NCBI GenBank assembly: GCA_016839025.1
Contig: JADLKK010000023.1
Location: 1-33,152, forward strand
Reading direction: 5' to 3'
Length of the DNA: 33,152 nucleotides
Source of the DNA: Proteiniphilum sp.
Lineage (GTDB): Bacteria; Bacteroidota; Bacteroidia; Bacteroidales; Dysgonomonadaceae
Positions 28,301 to 33,152 of this stretch are shown here, piece by piece. Each line of letters begins with the position of its first letter. Within the stretch, counting starts at the first letter, position 1. A program made the position numbers and the translations under genes. The notes under the pieces were generated by a model that made no database searches, was not told where the DNA came from, and saw only the letters and a program-made list of their open reading frames with translations.

Positions 28301-28388
28301 TGTATCCGATCACACCGAAAATGATGATGATCAGCACCATCACCGTGGCAAGCACCGGTCGTTTGATACTTAATTCGGAAAAATTCAT
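25332..28388 (-). CDS. RND efflux pump, HAE-1 (AcrB/MdtB-like) type
   Basis: This 1018 aa inner-membrane pump uses the proton gradient to export drugs, bile-like compounds or lipids. The start MNFSELSIKRPVLATVM is typical, with 12 TM helices and two large periplasmic loops. The proton relay is intact: D400 and D401 in TM4 (VVDDAIVVTENI) and K912 in TM10 (VAKNGILIVEFANQ). This set identifies an HAE-1 drug pump rather than a heavy-metal (CusA) pump, but the substrate is unknown. It lies 2 bp after the adaptor stop, 4 bp before the channel gene, with no regulator gene beside it. Confidence 0.95.
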   Translation of the reverse strand: MNFSELSIKRPVLATVMVLIIIIFGVIGYTSLAVREYPSVDNPIITVHVSYPGANAEVIENQITEPLEQNINGIPGIRSLVSRSSQGSSRITVEFELSVDMETAANDVRDKVSVAQRYLPRDADPPTVSKADADSDPIMQITVQSPLRSLLELSEIADLTVKERLQTISNVSAVEIWGEYRYAMRLWLDPIKMAAYNITPMDVKNALDRENVELPAGSIEGDHIEQSIRTMGLMQTPEDFNNLILLEDNFRIVRFRDVGYAELDAANRQNILRRNGVPMVSCVIIPQPGANHIEIADEVRTRMDQMRKDLPEDVILDVAFDNTKFIRASINEVETTVLIAFILVVFIIFVFLRNWRVTLIPVVVIPISLIGIFFVMYLAGFSINVLSMLAVVLAVGLVVDDAIVVTENIFQKVEGGMNPEEAAITGSKEIFFAVISTTITLVAIFFPIVFLEGMTGRLFREFSIVISGAVIISSFVALSFVPMLSSKLLKKKQKQNRLYNKTEIFFTGMNNFYGSMLRSFLHRKWLVLPILIISTLMIVLFWNIVPAEMAPLEDRSQVIIRNSAPEGATFEFVRDYTDRISEIADSIAPERESNIVFTRSGFSMVRLVLPDMKERERSQMEIAARLSAAVRDETAARAFVQQQSTFGGRRAGMPIQYVLQAPNIGKLQEFIPLFLEKVYASPHFQMADVDLKFTKPETRILIDRDKAAMLGVSTRDIGQTLQYALSGQRMGYFYMNGKQYQILGEINRQQRNTPVDLKTINIKNGSGQMIQMDNLVKLEESVAPPQLYRYNRFNSATITAGLAPGYSLGEGLEEMDRIAAEVLDDSFRTALEGESRNFRESSSSLLFAFGLAILLIFLVMAAQFESFKDPFVIMFTVPMALFGALLFMWMFGVTMNIYSQIGIIMLIGLVAKNGILIVEFANQRQQAGFNKYKAIIEASVLRLRPILMTSISTILGLLPLMFATGEGANGRIAMGTAVVGGLLVSTLLTLFVIPVMYIYLSTDRELKKRKKEAIEGNR

Positions 28389-28390
28389 CT

Positions 28391-29497
28391 CTATTCTGCG
28401 CTATTTGGAACCATTTGTGTGATTCTGACCGGCATACCGCTGCGGAGCTGCATCACACCAGTGGTCAGCAGGGTATCACCTACCGTGAGGCCGCTGATTA
28501 CTTCTACGGCGGATGAGGTGCGCATTCCGGTTACGATCTCCACCTCTTTGGCTCTGCCCTCCTCATAGATATAAGTGATGTCGCGTCCCATTTCTTTTAC
28601 CGTAGAGATACTGGGGATGACAATGGCATTGTCAATCTGATCGAGCGTGATCCTTATTTTGGCCGACTGTCCCGGTTTCATCTTCATATCACTGTTTGGA
28701 TAACGTGCCCGGGCAAAGAGGCTGAGGGTCTGTATGTCAAGGCGGGATTCAATGGCATAAACCGTTGCCTGGTATTCCTCCAGGTCGTTCTCAACCGAGA
28801 ATGTGATCTCAGATCCGGGCCTGATCTTGTTTATGTAATTTTGTGTGAGTGAAAACTCAATCTTTAACGGAGAAATTTTTGTCAGGTTGGTTATGATTAC
28901 GGAGGGGGAGGCATAGGCTCCCTCACTCACCTGCCGCAGTCCGATCATGCCGCTGAAGGGTGCCCGCAGCTCTGTCTGCCGGATGCGCGCCTTTACCAGT
29001 TCGATTTCCGCTTTCAATGTCTCCAGTTGAGTGAATACGGACTGGTAGGTCTCCTGGCTGATGGCATCTTTGTCCAGCAAAGTCTGCTGACGGAAGAGTC
29101 GATCCTCTGCCAGTGGCAACTGTGCTTCCAGTTTCTTCAGCTCTGCCTGCAGGGGGGCGTCGTTTACCTTCGCCAGCAGAGCACCCTTCTGGACGAAGCT
29201 TCCCTCCTGAAAGTGGATATTGGTGATCTTGCCAGCTGTTTCAAAGGTGAGGTCTACCTCCTCATCCGGGAGAAGGATGCCGGTGATGCGGAAGTAATTG
29301 TTCAGCACCTGGGGCTCGAGGAGGGTGGCGTTGACCGCCAGCTCCTGCCTGCCACCACCACTGCTCCTGGCAGACTGAATGGGTGTCTCATTCCGCTGAT
29401 CAGCAGCAATTGTTCTTTTTATTTTGGGGAAGAGAGCCATCCCCAAAATCAACAGAGCGATACCTGCAAAGAGGATAATCTTTGTTTTTTTGTTCAT
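28391..29497 (-). CDS. RND periplasmic adaptor (membrane fusion protein)
   Basis: This 368 aa adaptor links the RND pump to the TolC-like channel. A single N-terminal hydrophobic anchor (residues 6-20) lacks a lipobox cysteine, so it is probably held by the helix. The lipoyl-like domain (about 70-105, ITNIHFQEGSFVQKGALLAKV) is split by a helical hairpin (about 105-160, LKKLEAQLPLAEDRLFRQQ). The beta-barrel and membrane-proximal domains follow (ISPLKIEFSLTQNYINKIRPG, then GMRTSSAVEVISGLTVGD). The start ATG 29497 (MNKKTKIILFAG) was preferred over an upstream in-frame start at 29539, which would add 14 polar residues. It is the first gene of its operon. Confidence 0.93.
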   Translation of the reverse strand: MNKKTKIILFAGIALLILGMALFPKIKRTIAADQRNETPIQSARSSGGGRQELAVNATLLEPQVLNNYFRITGILLPDEEVDLTFETAGKITNIHFQEGSFVQKGALLAKVNDAPLQAELKKLEAQLPLAEDRLFRQQTLLDKDAISQETYQSVFTQLETLKAEIELVKARIRQTELRAPFSGMIGLRQVSEGAYASPSVIITNLTKISPLKIEFSLTQNYINKIRPGSEITFSVENDLEEYQATVYAIESRLDIQTLSLFARARYPNSDMKMKPGQSAKIRITLDQIDNAIVIPSISTVKEMGRDITYIYEEGRAKEVEIVTGMRTSSAVEVISGLTVGDTLLTTGVMQLRSGMPVRITQMVPNSAE

Positions 29498-29604
29498 GCC
29501 GTACTGTGAGCTTTTCCTGTTGGAATGTGGTAACCGCACTGATCATCCGGAATGTGCATAGCACCAGAAACGTTCCGGCATAGGATCCGTCGGTGAATTT
29601 CCAC

Positions 29605-29612
29605 CAAAATTA
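29605..29612 (-). promoter_or_regulatory. -7 promoter element of the RND operon
   Basis: The minus strand reads TAATTTTG about 108 bp upstream of the adaptor ATG. A 6-bp inverted repeat CCGGAA...TTCCGG (29547-29552 and 29573-29578) in the leader might form a weak hairpin or operator. This is a weak promoter call, because no -33 element is seen. Confidence 0.45.
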
Positions 29613-29707
29613 CCCATTTCACAGGGATAAAGAGGATGTTAGTGGCCCATTTTTTGTTTTTTTAGCGCACTTTATCGACCAATCGCACAAATAAATCGAT
29701 GAAACGA

Positions 29708-29738
29708 TTGAACAAGACGAAGAGAATAACTATTTTTG
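29708..29738 (+). promoter_or_regulatory. Promoter of the SGNH hydrolase gene
   Basis: TTG (29708-29710) and TATTTTTG (29731-29738) are 20 nt apart, fitting the Bacteroidota -33/-7 spacing. The -7 box lies 43 bp before the ATG at 29782. Confidence 0.65.
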
Positions 29739-29781
29739 ACCTTCTTTTCATTATGAAACATACAGATTGAAGTTACAACCT

Positions 29782-30486
29782 ATGAAGAACCTGAAGAGAT
29801 TTATTATTCTACTGGCATTGATGTGCGCATTTGCCGCGATGGCAGAAGGCCAGGACTGGGCCAATCTGAACCGGTTCAGGGAGGAAAATGCAGCGCTTCC
29901 CGCTCCCCGTACCTGTGATGATCGCGTTGTGTTTATGGGTAACTCCATCACCCAGGGGTGGATCAAACAGGTGCCGGAATTTTTTGCAGGACGTCAGTAT
30001 ATCAACCGTGGCATCGGTGGTCAGACCACACCGCAGATGCTGATCCGCTTCCGCCAGGATGTGATCCACCTTCGTCCCAAGGTGGTGGTGATCCTTGCCG
30101 GCATCAACGACATTGCCGGTAACACGGGACCCTCCACCCTGGAGATGATCGAGGATAACCTGCGCTCCATGACCGAACTGGCGCAGGCCAACGGTATCCA
30201 GGTGGTGCTCTGTTCGGTACTTCCGGCATTCGATTTCCCCTGGCGCCCGGGACAGGAGCCGGCCGCGAAGGTGGTAGAGTTGAACAAACGTATTCAGGCT
30301 TATGCTTCTACCAAAGGAGCAGTCTATTGCGACTTCTTCACTGCGATGGCAGACGAGCGCAACGGGCTACCCGGAGAACTCTCCAAAGATGGTGTACATC
30401 CCAACAGGGCGGGCTATGATATCATGGCGCCCCTGGTGGAGAAGGCTATTGCCCGTGCCCTGCTGATGTGGAAGAGTGAACGGTAA
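29782..30486 (+). CDS. Secreted SGNH/GDSL-type hydrolase (esterase)
   Basis: This 234 aa enzyme probably removes acyl groups from a polysaccharide or other ester in the periplasm. A signal peptide (MKNLKRFIILLALMCAFAAMA) precedes the SGNH blocks: catalytic S55 in MGNSITQGW, oxyanion Gly G79 in NRGIGGQTTP, N109 in ILAGINDIAG, and the dyad D203/H206 in KDGVHPNRAGY. All four blocks are intact. The length is typical for Bacteroidota carbohydrate-esterase-like SGNH proteins, but the exact substrate cannot be assigned. I chose ATG 29782 over an upstream TTG at 29767. A hairpin follows at 30500-30523. Confidence 0.9.
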   Translation: MKNLKRFIILLALMCAFAAMAEGQDWANLNRFREENAALPAPRTCDDRVVFMGNSITQGWIKQVPEFFAGRQYINRGIGGQTTPQMLIRFRQDVIHLRPKVVVILAGINDIAGNTGPSTLEMIEDNLRSMTELAQANGIQVVLCSVLPAFDFPWRPGQEPAAKVVELNKRIQAYASTKGAVYCDFFTAMADERNGLPGELSKDGVHPNRAGYDIMAPLVEKAIARALLMWKSER

Positions 30487-30499
30487 ATCAGAAATAAAT

Positions 30500-30523
30500 G
30501 GGTCCGACAAATGTGCCGGACCC
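30500..30523. terminator. Hairpin between the SGNH gene and the fimbrillin-like gene
   Basis: A 7-bp stem GGGTCCG / CGGACCC with a short loop sits 13 bp after the SGNH stop, between convergent genes. No T-run follows it on the plus strand, and only a modest T-rich stretch on the minus strand, so terminator function is likely but not strong. Confidence 0.55.
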
Positions 30524-30553
30524 AACACCTGTTTCCGCAGATATTTTCTTACG

Positions 30554-31843
30554 TTATTCAGTCAGAAATTGGTGCTGCTTGGGGTTTTTTATCCCTGGAG
30601 CTGAATAATAGGTGGTAAGATCTCCTTTAATCATCACCCGTTTGTGCATGTTACCTGGGTTATCTGCCAGGTTCAGATCATCCCTGATGCTGCCGCTTGG
30701 AAGCTCAACAGCCATGATGTTTGCGATCTCCGTTTCATACTGAGTGTCGGCAATCGCAATGCAGCTATTTTTTGCTGTTGATGTGTCGGTAGTGAAAGAC
30801 CCTACACTGGTGCCGGTAAACCCTCCGACAATGTATCCTTTTACCCATACACCACTGTACCCCTGGTTGATGATTGCTTCCGCCACGGTGTAGGGATTTT
30901 CAAAGGATCCCCTGATTGCCGGTGGATCCTCAGGGGTCCGTTCAGCTATCATTTCAATGGAATCGGGAGTGGTTGTATACCAGGGTTTAATGGTGATTTT
31001 GTTATCTACGATTTCAACCTCGTCCGAATGCAGCGTAACCCTGAAATTGTATTGGGTGGACTTTGCCAGGATATCGGATGGTACCAGCTCCGCCAGGCTT
31101 ACCTTGTAAACTTGTGCCCCTTCATCCGCAATGAACCACATATCACTCCCTGCAAGATTTGTCCCGGGCATCAATATCGCCTCGGCAACCGTGCAATCCT
31201 TGTTCACGCAACAGGCAACATTGGTTTTTGCCATATCAACAGAGAGTGTACCAGTTGTAAGGTCAAATGATCCGGTAGTCGGGACATCGGTGATGATAAG
31301 CGATAGATTTTCCAGCTCCAAACCCCTGTAATGATTTATCTCCATCCACAGTTTGGATAGTTGGTGGGTGAAGGACATGTCTACATTCCTGTTTGTGCTG
31401 TCCCTGTTCACGACATTGTCGGCATACATCAGATCGAGGGCACCCTGGTCACCCTGAATCGTCAGATTCAACGGGAATTGAAAGTCTGTCATCTCACCTT
31501 TGTAGGGATAATACCCTATAAAATCAACAAGTTGGTTGTTGTATGGGAAATAGATCGCATTCTGTTGATCTTTTGGATGAAATAGGTTTGACTCATTGTA
31601 AAGATATTGCATATTACTGGCAAGGGCACCGGCATCAAGTGGGCTTCCTGCCTTCTTCATATAAACCCCGATGGCATCTCCTTTCTCCCAGGAGGAGGCG
31701 GAAAGACGCGTTCTCACTCCTTCAATTTCAGCCGTCAGCCGGATGGCTGTTCTCGCTCCCGGCGGGTTGATCTCTTCTCCTTCGCATGCGGGAAGCAACA
31801 ACCCCATCATCAACACAAAAAACCTCCATTTCATAAAGCGCAT
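30554..31843 (-). CDS. Fimbrillin-like lipoprotein with C-terminal DUF6359-type domain
   Basis: This 429 aa protein should be a surface lipoprotein related to the fimbrillin/Mfa family. A lipoprotein signal ends at LPAC with C20. The N-terminal region shows the fimbrillin-like opening pattern (RLTAEIEGVRTRLSASSWEKGDAIGVYM) with the W-x-x-G-D-x-I/V-G signature. A second beta-rich fimbrillin-like part follows (FTHQLSKLWMEINH, YNFRVTLHSDEVEIVDNKI). The last 110 residues form a different module (NPYTVAEAIINQG, VWVKGYIVGGF, KRVMIKGDL) that I recognise as DUF6359-like. Either adhesion or glycan binding could be its role; no function is proven. ATG 31843 was preferred over the in-frame TTG one codon upstream. 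No promoter was found in the spacer. Confidence 0.82.
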   Translation of the reverse strand: MRFMKWRFFVLMMGLLLPACEGEEINPPGARTAIRLTAEIEGVRTRLSASSWEKGDAIGVYMKKAGSPLDAGALASNMQYLYNESNLFHPKDQQNAIYFPYNNQLVDFIGYYPYKGEMTDFQFPLNLTIQGDQGALDLMYADNVVNRDSTNRNVDMSFTHQLSKLWMEINHYRGLELENLSLIITDVPTTGSFDLTTGTLSVDMAKTNVACCVNKDCTVAEAILMPGTNLAGSDMWFIADEGAQVYKVSLAELVPSDILAKSTQYNFRVTLHSDEVEIVDNKITIKPWYTTTPDSIEMIAERTPEDPPAIRGSFENPYTVAEAIINQGYSGVWVKGYIVGGFTGTSVGSFTTDTSTAKNSCIAIADTQYETEIANIMAVELPSGSIRDDLNLADNPGNMHKRVMIKGDLTTYYSAPGIKNPKQHQFLTE

Positions 31844-32001
31844 CAATTTAAAAATGAAACCAATATTGGTGGTGAAAATGTCGGCGCAATATGGTATAAA
31901 TGGATTTAGACGGAAAGACGCAATTTTGGATTTATATCATTAATATCCAAATAATTTAAGAAAAAAATATTTAATTGTATGGTATTACCGGATGCGATCT
32001 C

Positions 32002-33152
32002 CTACTTCTGCCACGCATCATATGAACCGTTCATTACCTCCTTTACCGCTTTGAGGTAATTGAATCCATTCAGCATGTCCGGCAGCAGGTAACTTCCTTC
32101 CACCCATTCGTTCCAGGCGTTGATGGTGATCAGTTTCGGTTGTTCCGGGTGGGTGTCGGCATACTGTTTGGCAAGCGAAAGTAAAGCAGCGAAGCTCTCC
32201 GGTGTATTGTGGAGACGCACCACGTCACTGGCTCCCTTGGCGGGAAACCGGGGGGTGTCATCCCATCCGATGGATACACAGGGAAATACCGGTATATCGA
32301 GCCATTCATCCATCTGTTCCCGGATTTTTACGGCCTGTTCGCCATAGCGGAGATAGTCTTCGTTCAGTCCTCCCATATTGTACATTGCCACACTGTTGAA
32401 CCCCATCTGTTCAACTCTTTCTGCAAACGCTTTCGCAGCATCATCCGACATCACTGATCCTCCCCCCTGGTTCCACTGGATGTGCAGATCGGGGAATCCC
32501 GCTTTTTTCACCTCTTCCCGGAAGTAGTCGAGCGCTTCGCGGGTGGCCTCCGGGCTGCCGAACCCCTCCAGCAGATTATGGATGCTGAAGATTGAGAAGA
32601 CCGGCATGCCATTGATCTTCAAATAGTTCGGTTTTGAAAAATATTGATTGATCACCCGTTCCACGATGTGACTGAACTGCTCCCTGTTAACTGCTCCATC
32701 CCAAAGGATCGATTCATCCTCTCCGAATTTGTGCACGTTCCAGTAGTTTTTCTTCACATCGTGGTTGGCCCACATCAGGTAGAAGTTCATCTTCCCGTTG
32801 TTGGGAGCCTTCAGGAATCCTTCGTTCAGAGCACTTTCCAGGAATGGACCGTCATTGAACCAGTACCAGTCATAGACAAAGGTGTTTATTCCGTGATCAA
32901 GCGCCACGTCGATCCATCGTTCCACCACTTTTGGGTCATTGTCCATCTCGTAGCCCCACAGTGGTTGCCGTGGCTGATAGTGACCCTCGTATCGGGGATT
33001 CCCTTTTCTGATCACCTCCCATTCCCCTTCACCCTCCGGCCAGAGCATCTCGCCAAACCGTGCGTCATGGTGGCAGGAGGGCCAGATATAGGCCGCCACG
33101 TAATAGTCGTCTGTGCTGTCTCCTTTCTCTTTAATTCTCTCATTACCGGAAT
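32002..33152 (-). CDS. WbsX/GH99-like glycan-acting protein (5' end outside the window)
   Basis: The reading frame stays open to the window edge: upstream of the GTG at 33099 it continues as SGNERIKEKGDSTDDYY before VAAYIWPSCHHD, so the true start is beyond 33152. At least 383 residues are visible. The conserved blocks YYVAAYIWPSCHHD, the WYWFNDGP segment, FYLMWANHD and NAWNEWVEGSYLLPD match the WbsX glycosyltransferase family, which is structurally akin to GH99 endo-alpha-mannosidase/mannanase. In Bacteroidota such proteins are often secreted glycan hydrolases. Because the N-terminus is missing, a signal peptide cannot be checked. The call between transferase and hydrolase is open, although the lone position near secreted proteins favours a hydrolase. 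The neighbour upstream is unknown. Confidence 0.85.
   Translation of the reverse strand, partial: SGNERIKEKGDSTDDYYVAAYIWPSCHHDARFGEMLWPEGEGEWEVIRKGNPRYEGHYQPRQPLWGYEMDNDPKVVERWIDVALDHGINTFVYDWYWFNDGPFLESALNEGFLKAPNNGKMNFYLMWANHDVKKNYWNVHKFGEDESILWDGAVNREQFSHIVERVINQYFSKPNYLKINGMPVFSIFSIHNLLEGFGSPEATREALDYFREEVKKAGFPDLHIQWNQGGGSVMSDDAAKAFAERVEQMGFNSVAMYNMGGLNEDYLRYGEQAVKIREQMDEWLDIPVFPCVSIGWDDTPRFPAKGASDVVRLHNTPESFAALLSLAKQYADTHPEQPKLITINAWNEWVEGSYLLPDMLNGFNYLKAVKEVMNGSYDAWQK

Noticed and set aside
32002-33099. GTG at 33099 as the real start of the WbsX/GH99-like gene
   Set aside because: The frame continues without a stop to the window edge and the residues before the GTG (DDYY) belong to the conserved block, so the gene starts outside the window.

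Overview
The window is a chromosomal segment from a member of the Bacteroidales (Bacteroidota) with moderately high GC. Three things support this. The promoters follow the Bacteroidota -7 pattern TAnnTTTG and recur in front of most transcription units. The content is typical of the group: GH78 rhamnosidases, a fimbrillin-like lipoprotein with a DUF6359-type tail, a WbsX/GH99-like glycosidase, an anaerobic sulfatase maturase and a V/A-type ATPase of the kind that carries DUF2764. The intergenic spacers contain short repeated words common in this phylum. A family such as Dysgonomonadaceae is plausible, but the sequence alone does not prove it.

Layout. 1-2.1 kb: a sulfatase-maturase-type radical SAM enzyme (minus) and a DoxX membrane protein (plus), then a small RNA gene on the minus strand that I read as the SRP (4.5S/ffs) RNA. 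2.1-5.5 kb (plus): pepT, gcvT and a YbhN/AglD-like membrane protein. 5.5-7.9 kb (minus): folD and ffh, so both the RNA and the protein of the signal recognition particle lie within about 6 kb. 8.0-13.5 kb (plus): two tandem, divergent GH78 alpha-L-rhamnosidases, one secreted and one a lipoprotein. 13.6-14.5 kb (plus): a cation diffusion facilitator. 14.6-22.3 kb (minus): the seven-gene V/A-ATPase operon E-DUF2764-A-B-D-I-K. 22.5-23.8 kb (plus): a MATE exporter. 24.0-29.5 kb (minus): an RND tripartite efflux operon (adaptor, pump, TolC-like channel). 29.8-30.5 kb (plus): a secreted SGNH hydrolase. 30.6-31.8 kb (minus): the fimbrillin-like lipoprotein. 32.0-33.15 kb (minus): a WbsX/GH99-like protein whose 5' end lies outside the window.

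Most of the window is housekeeping or common accessory content with intact genes. I see no insertion sequence, phage, CRISPR array, tRNA or rRNA. The points most worth a second look are the very short SRP RNA candidate with a non-GGAA apical loop, the reduced V/A-ATPase with DUF2764 and no recognisable C, F or G/H subunit, the Na+-type binding residues in its K ring subunit, the altered metal site in the CDF transporter, and the two mechanistically related but clearly diverged rhamnosidases. I did not find a convincing entirely new system. No gene-free stretch exceeds 300 bp. The longest are 1841-2109 (terminator, SRP RNA, two promoters) and 29498-29781 (two divergent promoters).
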